A stretch of 64,000 nucleotides of DNA from Platanthera guangdongensis (taxonomy: Eukaryota > Streptophyta > Magnoliopsida > Asparagales > Orchidaceae): contig CM077162.1 of NCBI GenBank assembly GCA_039583875.1, forward strand, positions 58,386,822-58,450,821. The letters run 5' to 3'. Of the stretch, positions 30,711 through 43,083 are shown piece by piece. Position 1 is the first letter of the stretch. Each line of letters starts with the position of its first letter. The position numbers were made by a program, and so were the translations under genes. The notes under the pieces were generated by a model. That model saw nothing but the letters and a program-made list of their open reading frames with translations. It made no database searches and had not been told where the DNA came from.

Positions 30711-33700
30711 TTAAGACTTCCTCCATCTAACATTCCTAACTGATTTAGGAAGAAGGTGTGTTTCTTTTCATCCAATGGCTTGGTGAAAATATCTCCCCTT
30801 TGTAAATCAGTTGGGATATAGTGTAGTTCAATTTTATTATTTTCAACATTATCCCTTAAGAAATGATGCCTAATCTCTATGTGTTTGTCCTACTATGGAG
30901 GACTGGATTTTGAGCTATAGAAATAGCACTGGTGTTGTCACAGAAGATTTTAGACTTCTCTAAGTTGTAGCCATAGTCTAGGAGTTGGTTTTGAATCCAC
31001 AAGATTTGTGAACAACAACTGCCTGCAGCCATATATTCAGCTTCAGCAGTTGAAGTTGACACAGATGTTTGTTTCTTACAAAACCAAGAGACAAGTCTGT
31101 CACCAAGGAACTGACAAGTTCCACTGGTGCTTTTCCTGTCAATTCTGCATCCAGCATAATCAGCATCAGAGAATCCAGTTAAATCAAATGCTGAATCTTT
31201 TGGATACCAGAGACCTAGATTTGGACAACTTTTAACATACCTGAGAATCCTCTTTACTAGTGTTAGGTGGGACTCTCTAGGGCTTACTGGGAACCTAGCA
31301 CGGATACATGTGGCAAACATTATATCTGGTTTACTAGCTGTAAGATACAGTAAAGAGCCAATCATTGCTCTATATGTTGTCTGATCAATAGGTTTCCCAT
31401 GTTCATCAGCATCCAATACATCATTAGTAGGCATGGGTGTTTTCATACAAGATGCTTCAGACATGCCAAATTTCTTAACCAATTCATTTGCATATTTGGT
31501 TTGAGAAATGAAGATGCCTTCAGCATGTTGCTTGACTTGCAATCCTAGGAAGAAGGATAGCTCACCCATGCTACTCATCTCAAATTTAGAATGCATTAGG
31601 TTGGAAAACCTTCTGCACAATTTGGAGTCAGTAGAACCAAAAATAATATCGTCTACATAAATCTGTACTAGTAGGGTATGGGACTTATGGGTTCTAATGA
31701 AAAGAGTTTGGTCTACTCTACCCCTTATAAAACTATTTTCCAAGAGAAAGCATGCTAGGGTCTCATACCATGCTCTAGGAGCTTGCTTGAGACCATATAA
31801 TGCTTTATTCAATCTAAAAACATAATCAGGAAAAGTAGGAGAGATAAAACCTGGAGTTTGTCTGACATATACTTCCTCTTTGATGTCTCCATTTAGAAAT
31901 GCACTTTTGACATCCATCTGATATACCTTGAAGCCTTTGTGTGCTGCATAAGCTAGAAATATTCTGATGGCTTCTAATCTTGCAACAGGTGCAAAAGTCT
32001 GGTCGTAGTCTATTCCTTCTTCTTGAGAGTATCCCTGAGCAACTAGCCTTGCCTTGTTCCTTATAATTACTCCTTGATCATCCAATTTGCTTCTGAATAC
32101 CCATTTTGTTCCAACAATGGAGTGATCCTTAGGCTTTGGCACTAGTTCTCATACTTTGTTTCTCTCAAATTGATGCAACTCCTCTTGCATTGCAATGATC
32201 CAGTGTGGATCTTGCTCTGCATCTTGAATGGATTGAGGTTCAATTTGAGATAGGAAGCAGGTGTGCAACAGGTTTTGGTTGACCTGATTTCTGGTTTGCA
32301 CACCAGCTGAGATGTCTCCAATTATTTGGGAAATTGGATGGTCTCTTGATGTTACTAAATCAACAGGGGGTGTTGATTGTTCACCAACTTGTGTTGTTGT
32401 TTCCTCTTGTGGTACAACAACTGGCTCTTCAAGTTGTTCTTCAATATGTTGAGCATTTTCTTCATCTTCACTGCTTGTATCCCCTTGAGTGACCTGTAGC
32501 TTGTTCAAGTCTTCAACTAGAGAATGTTCCTGTAAGGGTTCTATGGTAGAAGAAATCTTCTCCTTGAAAGACATGTTAGATTCATCAAATGATATATGAA
32601 CAGATTCCTCAATTTTTAAAGATGATTTGTTATAGACCCTATAAGCCTTGCTGATCATGGAGTATCCCAGAAACACTCCTTCATCAGCTTTAACTTGAAA
32701 TTTTGCTAAATATTTCTTGTCATTGTTGTGAATGTAGCAAATACAACCAAAGACCCTAAAATAATCAACTTTAGGTTTCTTCCCTTTGAGTAATTCATAG
32801 GGAGTCTTTACCTTTAGTTTATGTATCAGAATTCTATTCAGCACATAGTTGGAGGTGTTCACTGCCTCTGCCCAAAAGGATAGAGGAAGGTGAGCATCTG
32901 ATAACAATGTAGTGGCAGATTCAATAAGGGTTCTATTTTTCCTTTCAGCTATCCCATTTTGTTGAGGAGTTCTAGGAGCTGAGAAAGTATGTCTGATCCC
33001 TTCACTCTGACAGAACTCTTGCATAAGAAGAGCATCAAACTCTGTCCCATGATCACTTCTGATCAGGGCAATGTGAGTATTGAACTCAATCTGTATACAT
33101 TTCAGAAACTCTGTCAGACACTTAAAGTTATCAGACTTCTTCCTTAGAAAGAACACCCAAGTGAATCTAGAGAAGTCATCTACAACTACTATAGTGTAGG
33201 ATTTCCCTCCTAGGCTTTGTACTGTGATGGGTCCAAAAAGATCCATGTATAACAGATACAATATCCTAGGTGAATCGCTCTTATTAAGTGACTTAAAGCT
33301 GTTTTTAGTTTGCTTGCCTAATTGACAAGCCCTGCAGAGTCCTTCCTTCTTGTAGGGGCCAGAAGGTAGTCCTCTAACAAGGTTGTCCTTGGATAGACTA
33401 GCAATAGTTCTAAGGTTTAGGTGTCCTAGTCTCTTATGTCATAAGATATTTGGTCTACAGACAGAATTAAACAAGCAGATATCTACATCAGTTGAAAGAA
33501 AATCTACTAGATAGATGTTACCTTTCCTTTTACCTGTTAACACAGTTTTGTTGTCCTCTGACTTGATTTTGCATAAGGCTTTGCTGAAGGTCACCTGGTA
33601 GCCTTCATCACACAGCTGACTGATGCTAATTAGGTTGTGCTTCAGTCCTTCCACATAAGCTACCTTCTTGAAAGTTACTGATCCAATCTGGACTGCACCA

Positions 33701-33819
33701 TATCCTTTAGTCTGTCCAAAGTTTGAATCACCAAAGATAACTTTGGGTCCAAGCTTGGCTCTAAAGGAAGTGAGGTTGTCCTTATTCCCTGTCATGTGCT
33801 TAGAGCACCCACTATCCAA
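30711..33819 (-). pseudogene. Element B pol (PR-INT-RT-RNase H), three lesions
   Basis: One minus-strand frame. Protease LDSGCSKHMTG at the start (33819); GAG-pre-integrase HKRLGHLNL, with its Trp codon changed to TGA at 33439; CRACQLGKQT; integrase MDLFGPITV, LIRSDHGTEFD, TPQQNGIAERKNRTLIES (Asp and Glu present), LSFWAEAVNTSNY. A TGA at 32149 again replaces the Trp of [51 protein letters not shown]. RNase [42 protein letters not shown] one-base deletion after HSRT (about 30880) shifts the frame, with the end KPLDEKKHTFFLNQLG recoverable to a TAA at 30711. All three lesions look recent. Confidence 0.9.
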
Positions 33820-33871
33820 ATATCATTTCTGGTTAGATGTTGGATAGGTCTTCACCTGCACATAAGACAAT

Positions 33872-35914
33872 TCATTTATTTTTGACCCAGTTTACCTTGG
33901 GCCTAGGTTGATAACCTTTAAATTCTGAAATGAAAGACATCCCAGGTTTACTCTTATATCCTTCAGGATGATATCTCCTTGGAGGTATAATCCATTCAGT
34001 ATAAGGGTTAAAGATTTGAGATGAAGGACCCTTAGGATTCAATTTTGATTTGCCTTTGAAAAATTTTCCAGAGCTCTGACCTCTGTTCGATGATCTTGGA
34101 GCTACGTTCGACGATCTTGGGTCAGATCGTCGAGCTCCGTTCGACGGTCGACTATGGCTGAGGTCAGGTATTTGAGATCGTCGACCTGCGTTCGACGACT
34201 TTGGCTGAGATCGTCGATCTGCGTTCGGCGATCGTCGATCTTCATTCGGCGATCGTCGATCTCCGTTCGACGATTTCTGCTGGGACTTAGTTTTCTGAGG
34301 CAGATCAGAATTTTTCCTAGCAACCTCTACAACTCCCTTTCCTTTGTCAGAAATGAATTTGATTGGAGTTGTTAGAACTATGGGTTGGCTGGATGAAGCA
34401 CCCAAGCCCAGTGTACTGTTGAATCTGGAGTTCACTGTGCTTGTGATGTCCATCAGCTTGATGCTTCTCCCATTGAGGGATTCTTTAAGCTTCTTGGCCT
34501 CAGAGAGCTCACTTTTCAGTGAAGCTATCTATTCCCTACAACACTCCAACTCCTGAGAGAGTTTGAGGTTTTCTGACTTTAAAGTATTGTGTTCAGATAA
34601 TTGATTTCTGAGAGAGATAATTTCTTTCTCAGACTTTAGCAGGTCTAAACACAATGCTTTAAATTCAGATTTAAAATCCTCTGAACTAAAATCAAAAGAA
34701 CCAATTACCTGATCTTCTTTAGGTTGAGTCTCTGAATCTGACTCTGACTCTTCTTCTTCTGAATTATGCTGTGAGGCATTGATTGCCATCATGCAGAACT
34801 CTTTCTCTTCTGCATCATCTTCATCATCACTAGAGCTGGATGATGCTTCTGACTCTTCTTCAGTCTCACTCCAGGATTCAGCAACAAACCCTTTTCTTGT
34901 ATGTTTGTTTTTGCTTGATGAGGGTTTTCCATTGCCATTCCTTTTGGAGTCTTTCTCCTTTCTTCTTTCTTTCCTGTCCCTTCTGTCCTTGTTTTTGTTC
35001 TCTAGACAGTCAGGAACTATGTGCCCTGGTTTCCTGCAACCAAAGCAAATAATGTCTTTATTGTTATTAATGGACTTGTCATACCTTGGCTTATCCTGCT
35101 CCTTGTATGATCTCCTTCTGAAGTCCTTTCTGGCCATTTTGTAAAATCTTTTGGCCAACAGACTGAGTAGTTCATCATTGCCTGTGGCTTTGTCTTCAGG
35201 CAGATCTTCAGTTGCCTTGAAGGCTATGGTCTTCTCTTTTCTTGTGGCTGGTAAGGCAGCCTTCTGTTCTTCCTCTCTATTTTTGATGAGTAGCTCATAA
35301 GATTTGAGCTTACCCAATAGAGCTTCAGTTGTGATCTTATTCAGACTTCTAGCATCTTTAATTGGCCAGATTCTTGAATCCCAAGTACTAGGGAAGCACA
35401 TTAGGATCTTGTCATTGAGTTCAGTTAGAGAGATCTCTTTGTCCAATGTCCTGAGTTCACTGACAATTAGACTTAGCCTGTTGTACATATCTCCCACTGA
35501 CTCAGTTTCTCCCTTCTTGAAATTCTCATATTGGGAGATGAGATGGGATCTCCTATCCTTTCTCTCATCAACTGAGCCTGAGACTATTTCTGAGAGTTTG
35601 TCCCAAATTTCCTTTGCTGAATTGCATTCAGCCACCTTTTGAAATATGTCATCAGACATTGTCTGGGCCAAGATGTTCATAGCCTTGGCATCAGCTACCT
35701 TCCATCTCTTGATATCAGCATCTGTTCCTGATGGAGGTGGAACAGCATTTGTACTGGTGTTCTCTGGGGGTCTTGGACACACTGTCAAAACAGAGTTACA
35801 AATATCTTCGTCAATAGAATTCATGTACAGTCTGATCCTTGCTTTCCAAAGTGCAAACTTGGATAGATTGCACACTGGAGGTCTGGTGCTAGCATAATCT
35901 TTATTTTGGGCCAT
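33872..35914 (-). pseudogene. Element B gag with repeat-encoded Arg/Ser tract, one in-frame stop
   Basis: ATG at 35912-35914 (MAQNKDYAS). Residues about 10-230 form the copia capsid domain (FALWKARIRLYMNSIDEDI, EIWDKLSEIVSGS, RSHLISQYENFKKGE). Next come a Lys/Arg-rich part, the knuckle CFGCRKPGHIVPDC, a long acidic Ser/Glu tract (about 34880-34710) and a coiled-coil-like stretch. An in-frame TAG at 34529-34531 splits it. The same frame continues to 33872 and holds the tract NGDRRSPNEDRRSPNADRRS (34285-34060), which is a translation of the element's own ATCGTCGA/TCGACGAT repeat. The C-terminus ends about 50 bp before the protease motif of pol, which is in another frame. Confidence 0.85.
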
Positions 35915-36031
35915 GATTTGTGAAAGCAAAATCTAATAATAAAATACAAAAGAAAGCAGATCTAACTTGGGATCTTTGGGTTCAGGTGTTAGCCTGTACA
36001 ACCAATCAGGTATGGTATGTTTAACCAACCT

Positions 36032-36044
36032 CCCTCTGATACCA
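36032..36044 (-). other. Element B primer-binding site
   Basis: The minus strand reads TGGTATCAGAGGG, two bases inside the 5' LTR. Initiator tRNA-Met type. Confidence 0.88.
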
Positions 36045-36046
36045 AT

Positions 36047-37555
36047 TGAAAGTGCAGCTAGATCTGATATACTCTAGAGGGGGTGAATAGAGTATATGGT
36101 GCTTTGAAACTTTTTACAACAATTGTTGTAATAAGAGTGAGCAGGGAAGCAGATGAAAATCTAATCACAGAACTAAACTATACAAAAACTAATCACAGAA
36201 AAATCAAGGCCAGAAACAAACATAAAGACAAGCAAAACAGAGGACACAAGGAAATATAGTGGTTCCTCTAAACTTGGGTACATCCACTCTTCTACCACCC
36301 TAGGTAGGAATCCACTGCAGGATGAGTTGATCAGGTGTCCTGGGCACCAATGAGCTTTTGATAAGGTGCTCAAAAACCAAATCAGATTTTTTGATCAGGT
36401 GTCTTGCCACCAATGAGCTTTTGACAAGGTGCTCAAAAACCAAGCTCAAACTTTTGAAGGGAGCTTGAGAAACCCTTTATAGAGAGGGGGTGAGAGAGTG
36501 ATGGAAGTCTTCTCTTTCTCAAATAACTGAGAAGACTATGTGGATTGTTGATGTCAAAGCTCCCCCTGAATCCTTGAGATCTTCAAGAAGAAAAGCTTTG
36601 CTGAGGGTGATAGGCCTTCAAAGATTGAACTCCAGCAATAGATGATTTCAGCAATGACTGAAATGTTGAATGTCTGGAGTCTTGAAAATGTGTTGGCCTT
36701 GAACACTTTGAAACTAAAGAGATCTGAAGATTTCTGAAAAGATTGATCTCCTTGGATGAGTGTTCTTGAGAATTCTTTGAGACAGAAGATTTTGTTGAAG
36801 ATTATTGATGTCTGTCTGTGTGTCTGTAAAACTGTAATCTGTCTCAGAGATTCAAAAAATTCATCTCTTTTATTCTCTGATACTGAACAAAACATTCTCT
36901 CTGAGAAGAATAGTCGTTGGCCAGCATTAATGGCATCCTTAATTGCAGAATCTCTTCAAGAGGAAAGTCCATATAAATATTACTTGAAACTTGGTCCAGA
37001 AATGAATGAAAACGGCTAGGAAATCTCTGAATTAATTGCAGAATAACTCCTTAACTGATTTGAATTTGAATCTAGAAACATCCTTGAAGTTATCTGAAAT
37101 CGTCGAACTGAGCTCTGCTATCGTCGAACTGAGCTCAGCGATCTGGAAATATACAGCAGCAAAATATCGTTGATCTGAGCTCAAAGATCGTCGAACTGAG
37201 CTCAGAGATAAAGATCCAAAGCAGAGTCAAGATCGTCGACCTGAGCTCACCGATCGTCGAACTGAGTTCGACGATATGATGAAGTTGAGCTCAGCGATCG
37301 TCGAATGGAGTTCGACGATCTGTCGAAGTTGAGCTAGACGATCATCGATCGGAGTTCGACGAATCGTCTTGCTGAGCTCGACGATATGACTTAGTCTCCA
37401 AACAGAAAATCTTGGACTTCAGGGCAGCTTCCAAACCTAGACTTCTAACCCTTAGACTCAATTCTAATTAACCTATTGAGCTATATAGGAGGTCAAGCAT
37501 TGATTCCTAGAGACATAGTGATCATGACCCAAATTAGTAATAGGGTGTTCCAATA
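36047..37555 (-). repeat. Element B 5' LTR
   Basis: A 1509-bp partner of 25490-26999, a few percent different by eye. The ATCGTCGA array is at about 37098-37395. It ends GTTCCAATA before the GAGAG duplication, i.e. terminal CA mutated to TA. Confidence 0.92.
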
Positions 37556-37560
37556 GAGAG

Positions 37561-38054
37561 TTTCATGCACCCCTCGAGAGAGGAACGCATAATTCTTCCG
37601 CAATCGAGTCAATTCCATTAGTGAGGTTCACCGCCTAAAGCAAGCATAGATTTTTCGACTCGCCGAGAGGTCTTAATTGATCAACCTAAGGTTAGTCAAA
37701 TGCGTATTCTCGAGAGAGGTGCTTCGTAGTTATGTAACCTCCGCGGTCGAAGTTAATAATTTAGATGCGTGTATTTTATAATTTCATGGAAATTTATTCT
37801 AGCCCAAAGGGATTCTAAATCAAGTGCTAGCTTTCCTATCATTGTATTTCTCCATTTAGTTTAACGTTTTATTTACCAAAATCACAAAACCAATTTGCAT
37901 TCGATAAAATAATAGCTCTTACTTGTGAGTACAAGTACTCAATGGTCCCCAAGTTTAAATACAACATTTTTTATACTATATTTTGATAGGTGCACTTGCC
38001 TAGTTTGATATATTAGTTTGGATTTAATTTAAAACTATATTAATTTTCTCATCA
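37561..38054 (+). repeat. Element C 3' LTR, second part
   Basis: Continues 25489 after removal of element B. It carries the CCCTCGAGAGAGGA and GATAGGTGCACTTGCCTA blocks also found near the LTR end of element E, and ends TTTTCTCATCA (E: ...GCACATCA). F gag sequence follows directly at 38055. Confidence 0.8.
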
Positions 38055-38857
38055 AGTTGGTGGAAACTGAACAACAGTACTACCAGTAGCAACAAACAGA
38101 CTTTGAGCTGCAGCGGTGGCGCGTTGAAGCAGGGGTGACTGAAGGAGTAATTCCTCTATATGTTGAAGTCGATCTATAGCAGCTGCAGCAGTGGTAGTTG
38201 AACTTGGGCCACGACCACACCCCCGACCATGGTCGTTATGATGGTTGTCATCAGGGCGCGGGGGACAAGTGGGGCATTCAAACTTCATGTGGCCCACCTT
38301 TTTACAGTAGTTGTATGTAATATTTCCTTCTTGTGGCCGAACTGCAAGAACTGTATCAGTCCCATGAGGAGGCAGAGGATCCACAGGAGGACGGAGGCGA
38401 GTCTCTTCATCAATTAGGGCAATCAAGGCTTCATCCAATGTAAGGAGAGGAACCCGATGAAGGAGTTAAGTTGTGAGAAGAGCAAACTGGGTCACATGGC
38501 AGCAAGGAACTGATGGAGATGGCCCTCAGAAAGATGGCGCTGAAACTCCAGTGAGCGAGCACAACTGCAGGGAAAAGGGATCATGGAATCAAATTCATGC
38601 CAGAAGGTGCTCATCATGGTGAATAAATACTGAATGGACCACCATTCCTGTCGTGCAGACCGAGAATCACAGATAAGATGATGATGGCGAGCTCCACTGC
38701 GGGGAACAAAACGATCCCGAAGATATTCCCACATAGCACGGGCGGAGGAGAGGCGATCAATGGAGGTGAGGAGAGGACCTGCGACAGACTCCAGGATGTA
38801 AGCCTAAATGGCCTGACCGCGACATCGCCAAAGATTTGTGTCATCAGTGGTAGTTGT
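38055..38857 (-). pseudogene. Element F gag, C-terminal part
   Basis: Minus-strand copia capsid blocks: AYILESVAGPLLTSIDRLSSA, AMWEYLRDRFVPRSG, FWHEFDSMIPFPC, FQRHLSEGHLHQFLAAM. A knuckle reads YNYCKKVGHMKFEC, in which the first Cys is replaced by Tyr (TAC). A Gly/Arg stretch (HGRGCGRGP) follows. Several stops (about 38802, 38490, 38468). It ends at the border with element C (38054) and is interrupted on the other side by element G at 38858 (last five bases GTTGT are the duplication). Orientation, order and family fit the gag of the F copy whose pol lies at 322-2481 and 13282-14130. Confidence 0.75.
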
Positions 38858-41482
38858 TGTAACGCCCCAAAATTTTGAAAGAGGGATGATCAGCGTTTTT
38901 GGCCAAGATTGGGTCTTGGTAAGGGGTGACACGGCTAAGGACACGGGCGTGTCCAAGGCCGTGTCTCGGTCGGGTTCAACAAAGAGCCTGGGAGATCGTC
39001 GATTTGAAATCGACGAAGTGTGGTCGAGTCTGCGTTTGACGATTTTGGTTCGACGATCTCGCCAGAGATCGTCGATCTCTCCAGCGATCGTCGAGCTCGC
39101 CAGCGATCGTCGATCCGGCCAGCGGTCGACAATCTTGGGTCGACGATAAGGCCAGCGATCGTCGATCTGGCCAGCGCTCGATGTTCTGGCAAGCGATCGA
39201 TGAACTGCGCTCGACGATTTGCACGGTCGACGATTTTGGTTCGACGATCAAGCCAGTGATCGTGGTTCTGGCCAGAACTCGACGTTCTGGCCAGCGATCG
39301 ACGATCTGCGTTCGATGATCTGGCTTGTGCTCGACGATTTTGCGCTCGTTGATTTGTGCGTTCGACGATCGTCAAGGCTTCTAATACGGCCTGAGACATG
39401 GGCGTGTCCCAGGTCGTGTCGTTCTCGGGTCTTGAGCCGGGACGTATAAGGGGTTGGACACGGCCTGGAGCCCAGGCGTGTTCAGTTTGGACACGGCCGT
39501 GTCAAATGTGACACGGGCGTGTCAAGGCCCCGTGTCTTATTTTGGGTGCGATGGTTTCGGCGTCGATTGGGGAACATGGCCTTGGACACGGGCGTGTCAC
39601 AAGCTGTGTTCGGCCCAGCTGTTTTGATTTTCAGTTCGAATCATGGTCGTTCTTCCCTTTCTTTTGGGATCTGATGGTCCAGGATTTGCTCTTGATGAGT
39701 TAAGTCCGAGAATAGGGTTAGAAACCCTCATTCTTCTCCAAGCTTTCTCTTACTAAAGTTCTAGAGAGAGGGGAGAGCTAGGAAGAAGGTGAAGAAGAGA
39801 TCCGGCTGTTGGAGAGGCTTCGGTGCTCCAAATCGCGAGCCGAGTCCAGATCCATGGAGGCTAGATCGTTGCGAAGGTTTTCATCCGGCTATTTTTCCAT
39901 GGCTAGGAAGAGGAGTCAGAAGGTAACGACACTTCTCCTCTTGGTTTTAGGATGCGTGTCTTGTATCTCTTATTTCCATGGTTTTTGGGCACCAATCTCT
40001 CATATGAGAGGGGTTTGGGTAGCCAAGGTTCAAGAGGAACCTCCGGGTCGATTGAGTCCGTCCCCGACATGTTTTTGCATTATAGATCCACTTCGTTAGT
40101 GGATTAGGCATGGTGGGTGAAGCCATAGTCGCGACCGTTAGTCCGACTCGGTGATGTTGCATACGAGGTTTAAGGATTCGTAGAGATTCGTTGCGGCAAG
40201 AGGCCGTTTGTGATGTTTTTGATGTTTGTGATGTTCTTCCCTTTATCTTGCGTGAGTACGTGTGGCCGGTACCGGACAAGGTTAGCTCCTCATTGGCGGT
40301 AGATGGTTTTCTTGGTGGACAAGGTTAGCTCCGCATGGGTGGTAGATGGTTTTCTTGGTGCACGGGAACGCTGCAGTACGAATGAGGGATTAGGGTGGAA
40401 TTGTCTTGGTTTGTGATGTGCCAAGATGTGGTTGTGTCTCTGTGGTCGGCTGGCTATCCCGTGACGTGCAAGTCATGTGTGGAAAGTGTCCCGGCGAGAC
40501 TAGTCCCCTTTTTGTGAGACTGACGAGAACGCCAAGCATGTGGCAAGCCCGGGCAATGAGGCCATGAGCGGGTGGGGTCCAGCAAGGGTTCTTAGAATCG
40601 GTCAGTGTGTTGGACGGAATCCTGACATGAGAAGTCAGAGTTTGTCGGCAAGCTTGGGTCTACGATTGTGAGCGGGTGGAGCCTTGGCAAGAGTACTGTG
40701 TAGCATCTTGTATTCCGTTGGGGGATTGTTGTTCCCCTTTATTTGTGGCTTTATGCCAATGGGAAAATGATGAGTACCCATGTGATGTGATGATGTGCTA
40801 GATGCATATGCGATAGGGTGCCTTGGGTAAAGCCCGGGTTGTTGCATACATGCTGCATAAGTAGGTACCTTTTATTATATGCTCAACAATAGAGAACATG
40901 TATGTTGTTTGAGACATCCAAGCCTGTTCTTAGTGCATTACTTGTTTATATATAAATTGCATATAAAGTGCTGACTTGTAGGTTGGAGGGTTCCCGGGGT
41001 CCGTTAGGGGCGGCCGGGAGGAGATGTGTTGGTTACACAGTTTGAGGTCAGCCTTTGCTGACCCACGTTACTAATAATTTTTACAGGGCAAGGATCGCAA
41101 GCAGGAGCTAGCTCGCCGGCCAAAAAGGTCTAAGCCTCATGAAGTGTTACCTTTTTTTGTAGCTCTACTTTTATGACCTTGTATGTTTGATGCCCATATT
41201 GATCGGCTTGCATGCCGAGGTAGACTAGGAGTGCTTATGCACTTTTATGACTGATGTATTATTTGAGTTTGGACTCACTTTTATTGTAAGGCCATAAGGC
41301 CATTTCGTTACTCTTATAGGTGTGGATAACTTCTAGTCTTGCTTGTTGTTTCCGCTGTGTTGTATTATGAGTTTTGAGATTGTGTAGCTATATCATCTTA
41401 TAATATCGAAGCTGTGGCATCTGTATGTTGTGGGGCCCCGGCCGGACCCATATTATACGGCCATTACAGGGGAGGTGTTACA
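38858..41482 (+). repeat. Element G 5' LTR with two classes of palindrome array
   Basis: 2625 bp. About 38925-39610 holds GACACGGGCGTGTC-type palindromes (for example 38938-38970, 39475-39540), and about 38990-39380 holds GATCGTCGA/TCGACGATC half-sites alternating with CTGGCCAGCG. Downstream is ordinary mixed sequence with a second AT-rich TATATATAAA at about 40945. Translations of the array are not genes. Confidence 0.92.
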
Positions 41483-41485
41483 ATT

Positions 41486-41497
41486 TGGTATCCGAGC
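41486..41497 (+). other. Element G primer-binding site
   Basis: TGGTATCCGAGC, three bases after the 5' LTR, close to the initiator tRNA-Met type with one mismatch. Confidence 0.8.
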
Positions 41498-41579
41498 AAG
41501 GTTAGATTCAAGTTCAGTGCATAGAGAAGTTATCCACATAAGAGTAACGCGGGACCATGGGTGTCCTTATGTTTAAGTC

Positions 41580-42840
41580 TTGAGATTAGAGACTGATTCC
41601 TTTTTTCTTATTTTCTTGAAGAGTGCAAGCAATGAGGCGGGTACGTCGAGAGCAAGAGAAGAGCTTTCGGTGAGCAGCGCTACTACTCAAGGTCAGGTGG
41701 GCATGGGTGTAAACCCGGCCGACTTCTGCCGCATGCTTGCAGAAGAGATGGTGGCAGCCCAAGCTGCAGCGACAGCTCATGTAGCAACGCCGGTTGCTCA
41801 GGTAGCAACTCCTGCTACCTCGGATACGGCGACGGCCGTTCCAGGCTGAGAAGTCAGGCGAGTAGAGCCTTTTGGCAGAAAGAGTTGTGTTCGGGCATGG
41901 GGACCGGCAGATGAAGTACTTTCTGAGCTTCCATCCCCTATCGTTCAAGGGAGTTGATACGCCAACTGATGCAGAGGATTGGTGGGCTCGGATTCAAGAG
42001 CTTTTGAGGGCGGCAGAGACGCCAGAAGAGAAGAAATCTGAGTATGCGGCGTTCATGTTAGAAGGAGACGCCAAGTTGTGGTGGGTGAGCCATAGCGGCC
42101 GCCAATTTTCTGGATGCACCCCGTCGATGGAAGAATTTGGGGATGCTTTTCTAAAGAGGTACATTCCCATTTCTACATGGTTGGCCCTTCAGAGGCAGTT
42201 TCTGCACTTAATGCAGCGAGACAAGATGGTGGACGAGTATGTGCAGGAGTTCACCTGTTTTGGTCGTTACGCGGGAACGACGATGACAGATGATGTATAG
42301 AGGGATAACCTCTTTTATCAAGGGCTGAGGGAGAATCTAAGACAACCCCTCATTGTCATGAAGAGGGCGGGTTTCAATGAGCTAGTGGAGGATGCCAGAA
42401 CTTTGGAAAGTGATCTAGAGCGAAGCCAACATCATAAGGGCTTTGCGCCCAAGCAAGGAGAAGGGAAGCCTTCTCAATCCCAAGGAAAGTCGGAAGGGAA
42501 TAGATGGAGGAAGAAGCCTCACCCATACAAGTCCGGTGAGAAAATCAAGTGGACGTCTGGAGGTTCTCACTCTAGGGGACCATCGACGTGTTTCAACTGT
42601 GGAAAGGTGGGACACATTGCTCGCTTTTGTAATCAAGGAGGTGCAGAGAAGGAGCCAAGGCAAGAGCAGATTGTGCGATTCGGCCCCAGTGCCGCAGAAA
42701 AAGGAAAGATGGCGGAATCGAGCGCTTCTCGGTTCCAACCGGTGCAACCAAGGGCTTACAATCATGGACAGCAGGAAACGATCCGCCAACCCGATGTGGT
42801 GACAGGTATGAGGAAGTTTAAGTTTAACATTGTGCTTCAT
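41580..42840 (+). pseudogene. Element G gag
   Basis: N-terminal Ala/Thr-rich part (41580-41849), then after a frame change the Retrotrans_gag capsid core (41872-42300: LSFHPLSFKGVDTPTDAEDWW, EYAAFMLEGDAKLWW, FGDAFLKRYIP, DEYVQEFTCFGRY) ending in a TAG at 42298. The same frame resumes (NLFYQGLRENLRQPL) to 42840, with knuckle CFNCGKVGHIARFC at about 42591-42632. Typical single CCHC gag of plant chromoviruses. At least one frameshift and one stop. Confidence 0.85.
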
Positions 42841-43076
42841 ACTTTTAGACCTTTATGTGTGATGTCTATGTTATAGGCTTCGTATTAGTTTTCGGATACC
42901 CCGATAGGGTATTGTTCGATACGGGAGCATCACACTCCTTTCTTGCGGAGAGCTTCATCCAGAGAATAGGAGTTGAGTCATTTTCGGCGTATGCGGAGCT
43001 GAAAGTGCGCATGCCTAATGGGTCTTCCATGACACCGGGGCCAAAGGCGCATTTGTTGGGAGCTGGACGGAGTTGA
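42841..43076 (+). pseudogene. Element G protease
   Basis: VLFDTGASHSFLAESF contains the D-T-G-A active site of Ty3 proteases at about 42917. It lies in a different frame from gag and RT and ends in TGA at 43074; RT begins eight bases later. About 75 residues are recognisable. Confidence 0.82.
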
Positions 43077-43083
43077 CTTCATA

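Larger units (their letters stand above)
25490..37555 (-). mobile_element. Element B: near-complete Sirevirus-like Ty1/copia retrotransposon
   Basis: A 12,066-bp element with LTRs of 1510 and 1509 bp and GAGAG duplicated at 25485-25489 and 37556-37560. Minus-strand order: 5' LTR, PBS, long gag, pol (INT before RT), palindrome-array spacer, a 1013-codon extra ORF, polypurine tract, 3' LTR. Extra ORF, PBS, PPT and the LTR-end sequence CTTTCA tie it to element A. Gag has one stop; pol has two TGG-to-TGA changes and a one-base deletion; the extra ORF is intact. It is inserted in the 3' LTR of C, so it is younger than C. Confidence 0.93.
14131..38054 (+). mobile_element. Element C: Athila-like Ty3 retrotransposon, 5'-truncated, pol-deleted, split by D and B
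   Basis: Plus-strand parts: protease region (14131-14863), post-pol leader with palindrome array (14864-15380 and 20709-21106), Athila-type extra ORF (21107-22273), long AT-rich 3' region, polypurine tract (24300-24313) and a 3' LTR split by element B (24314-25489 plus 37561-38054, about 1670 bp together). No 5' LTR, PBS or gag is present: the left edge lies inside the protease region and abuts F, whose own protease region is also partly lost. A deletion spanning the C/F border explains both. Excluding D and B, about 6.5 kb of C remains. The left boundary is accurate to perhaps 10 bp. Confidence 0.8.

Noticed and set aside
38935..39449. Arg/Ser-rich frames (RRSLARSS, STISPEIVDLSS) in the G LTR and its copy at 46351-46961
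   Set aside because: They lie within the LTR palindrome array and occur on both strands, so they are repeat translation, not genes.
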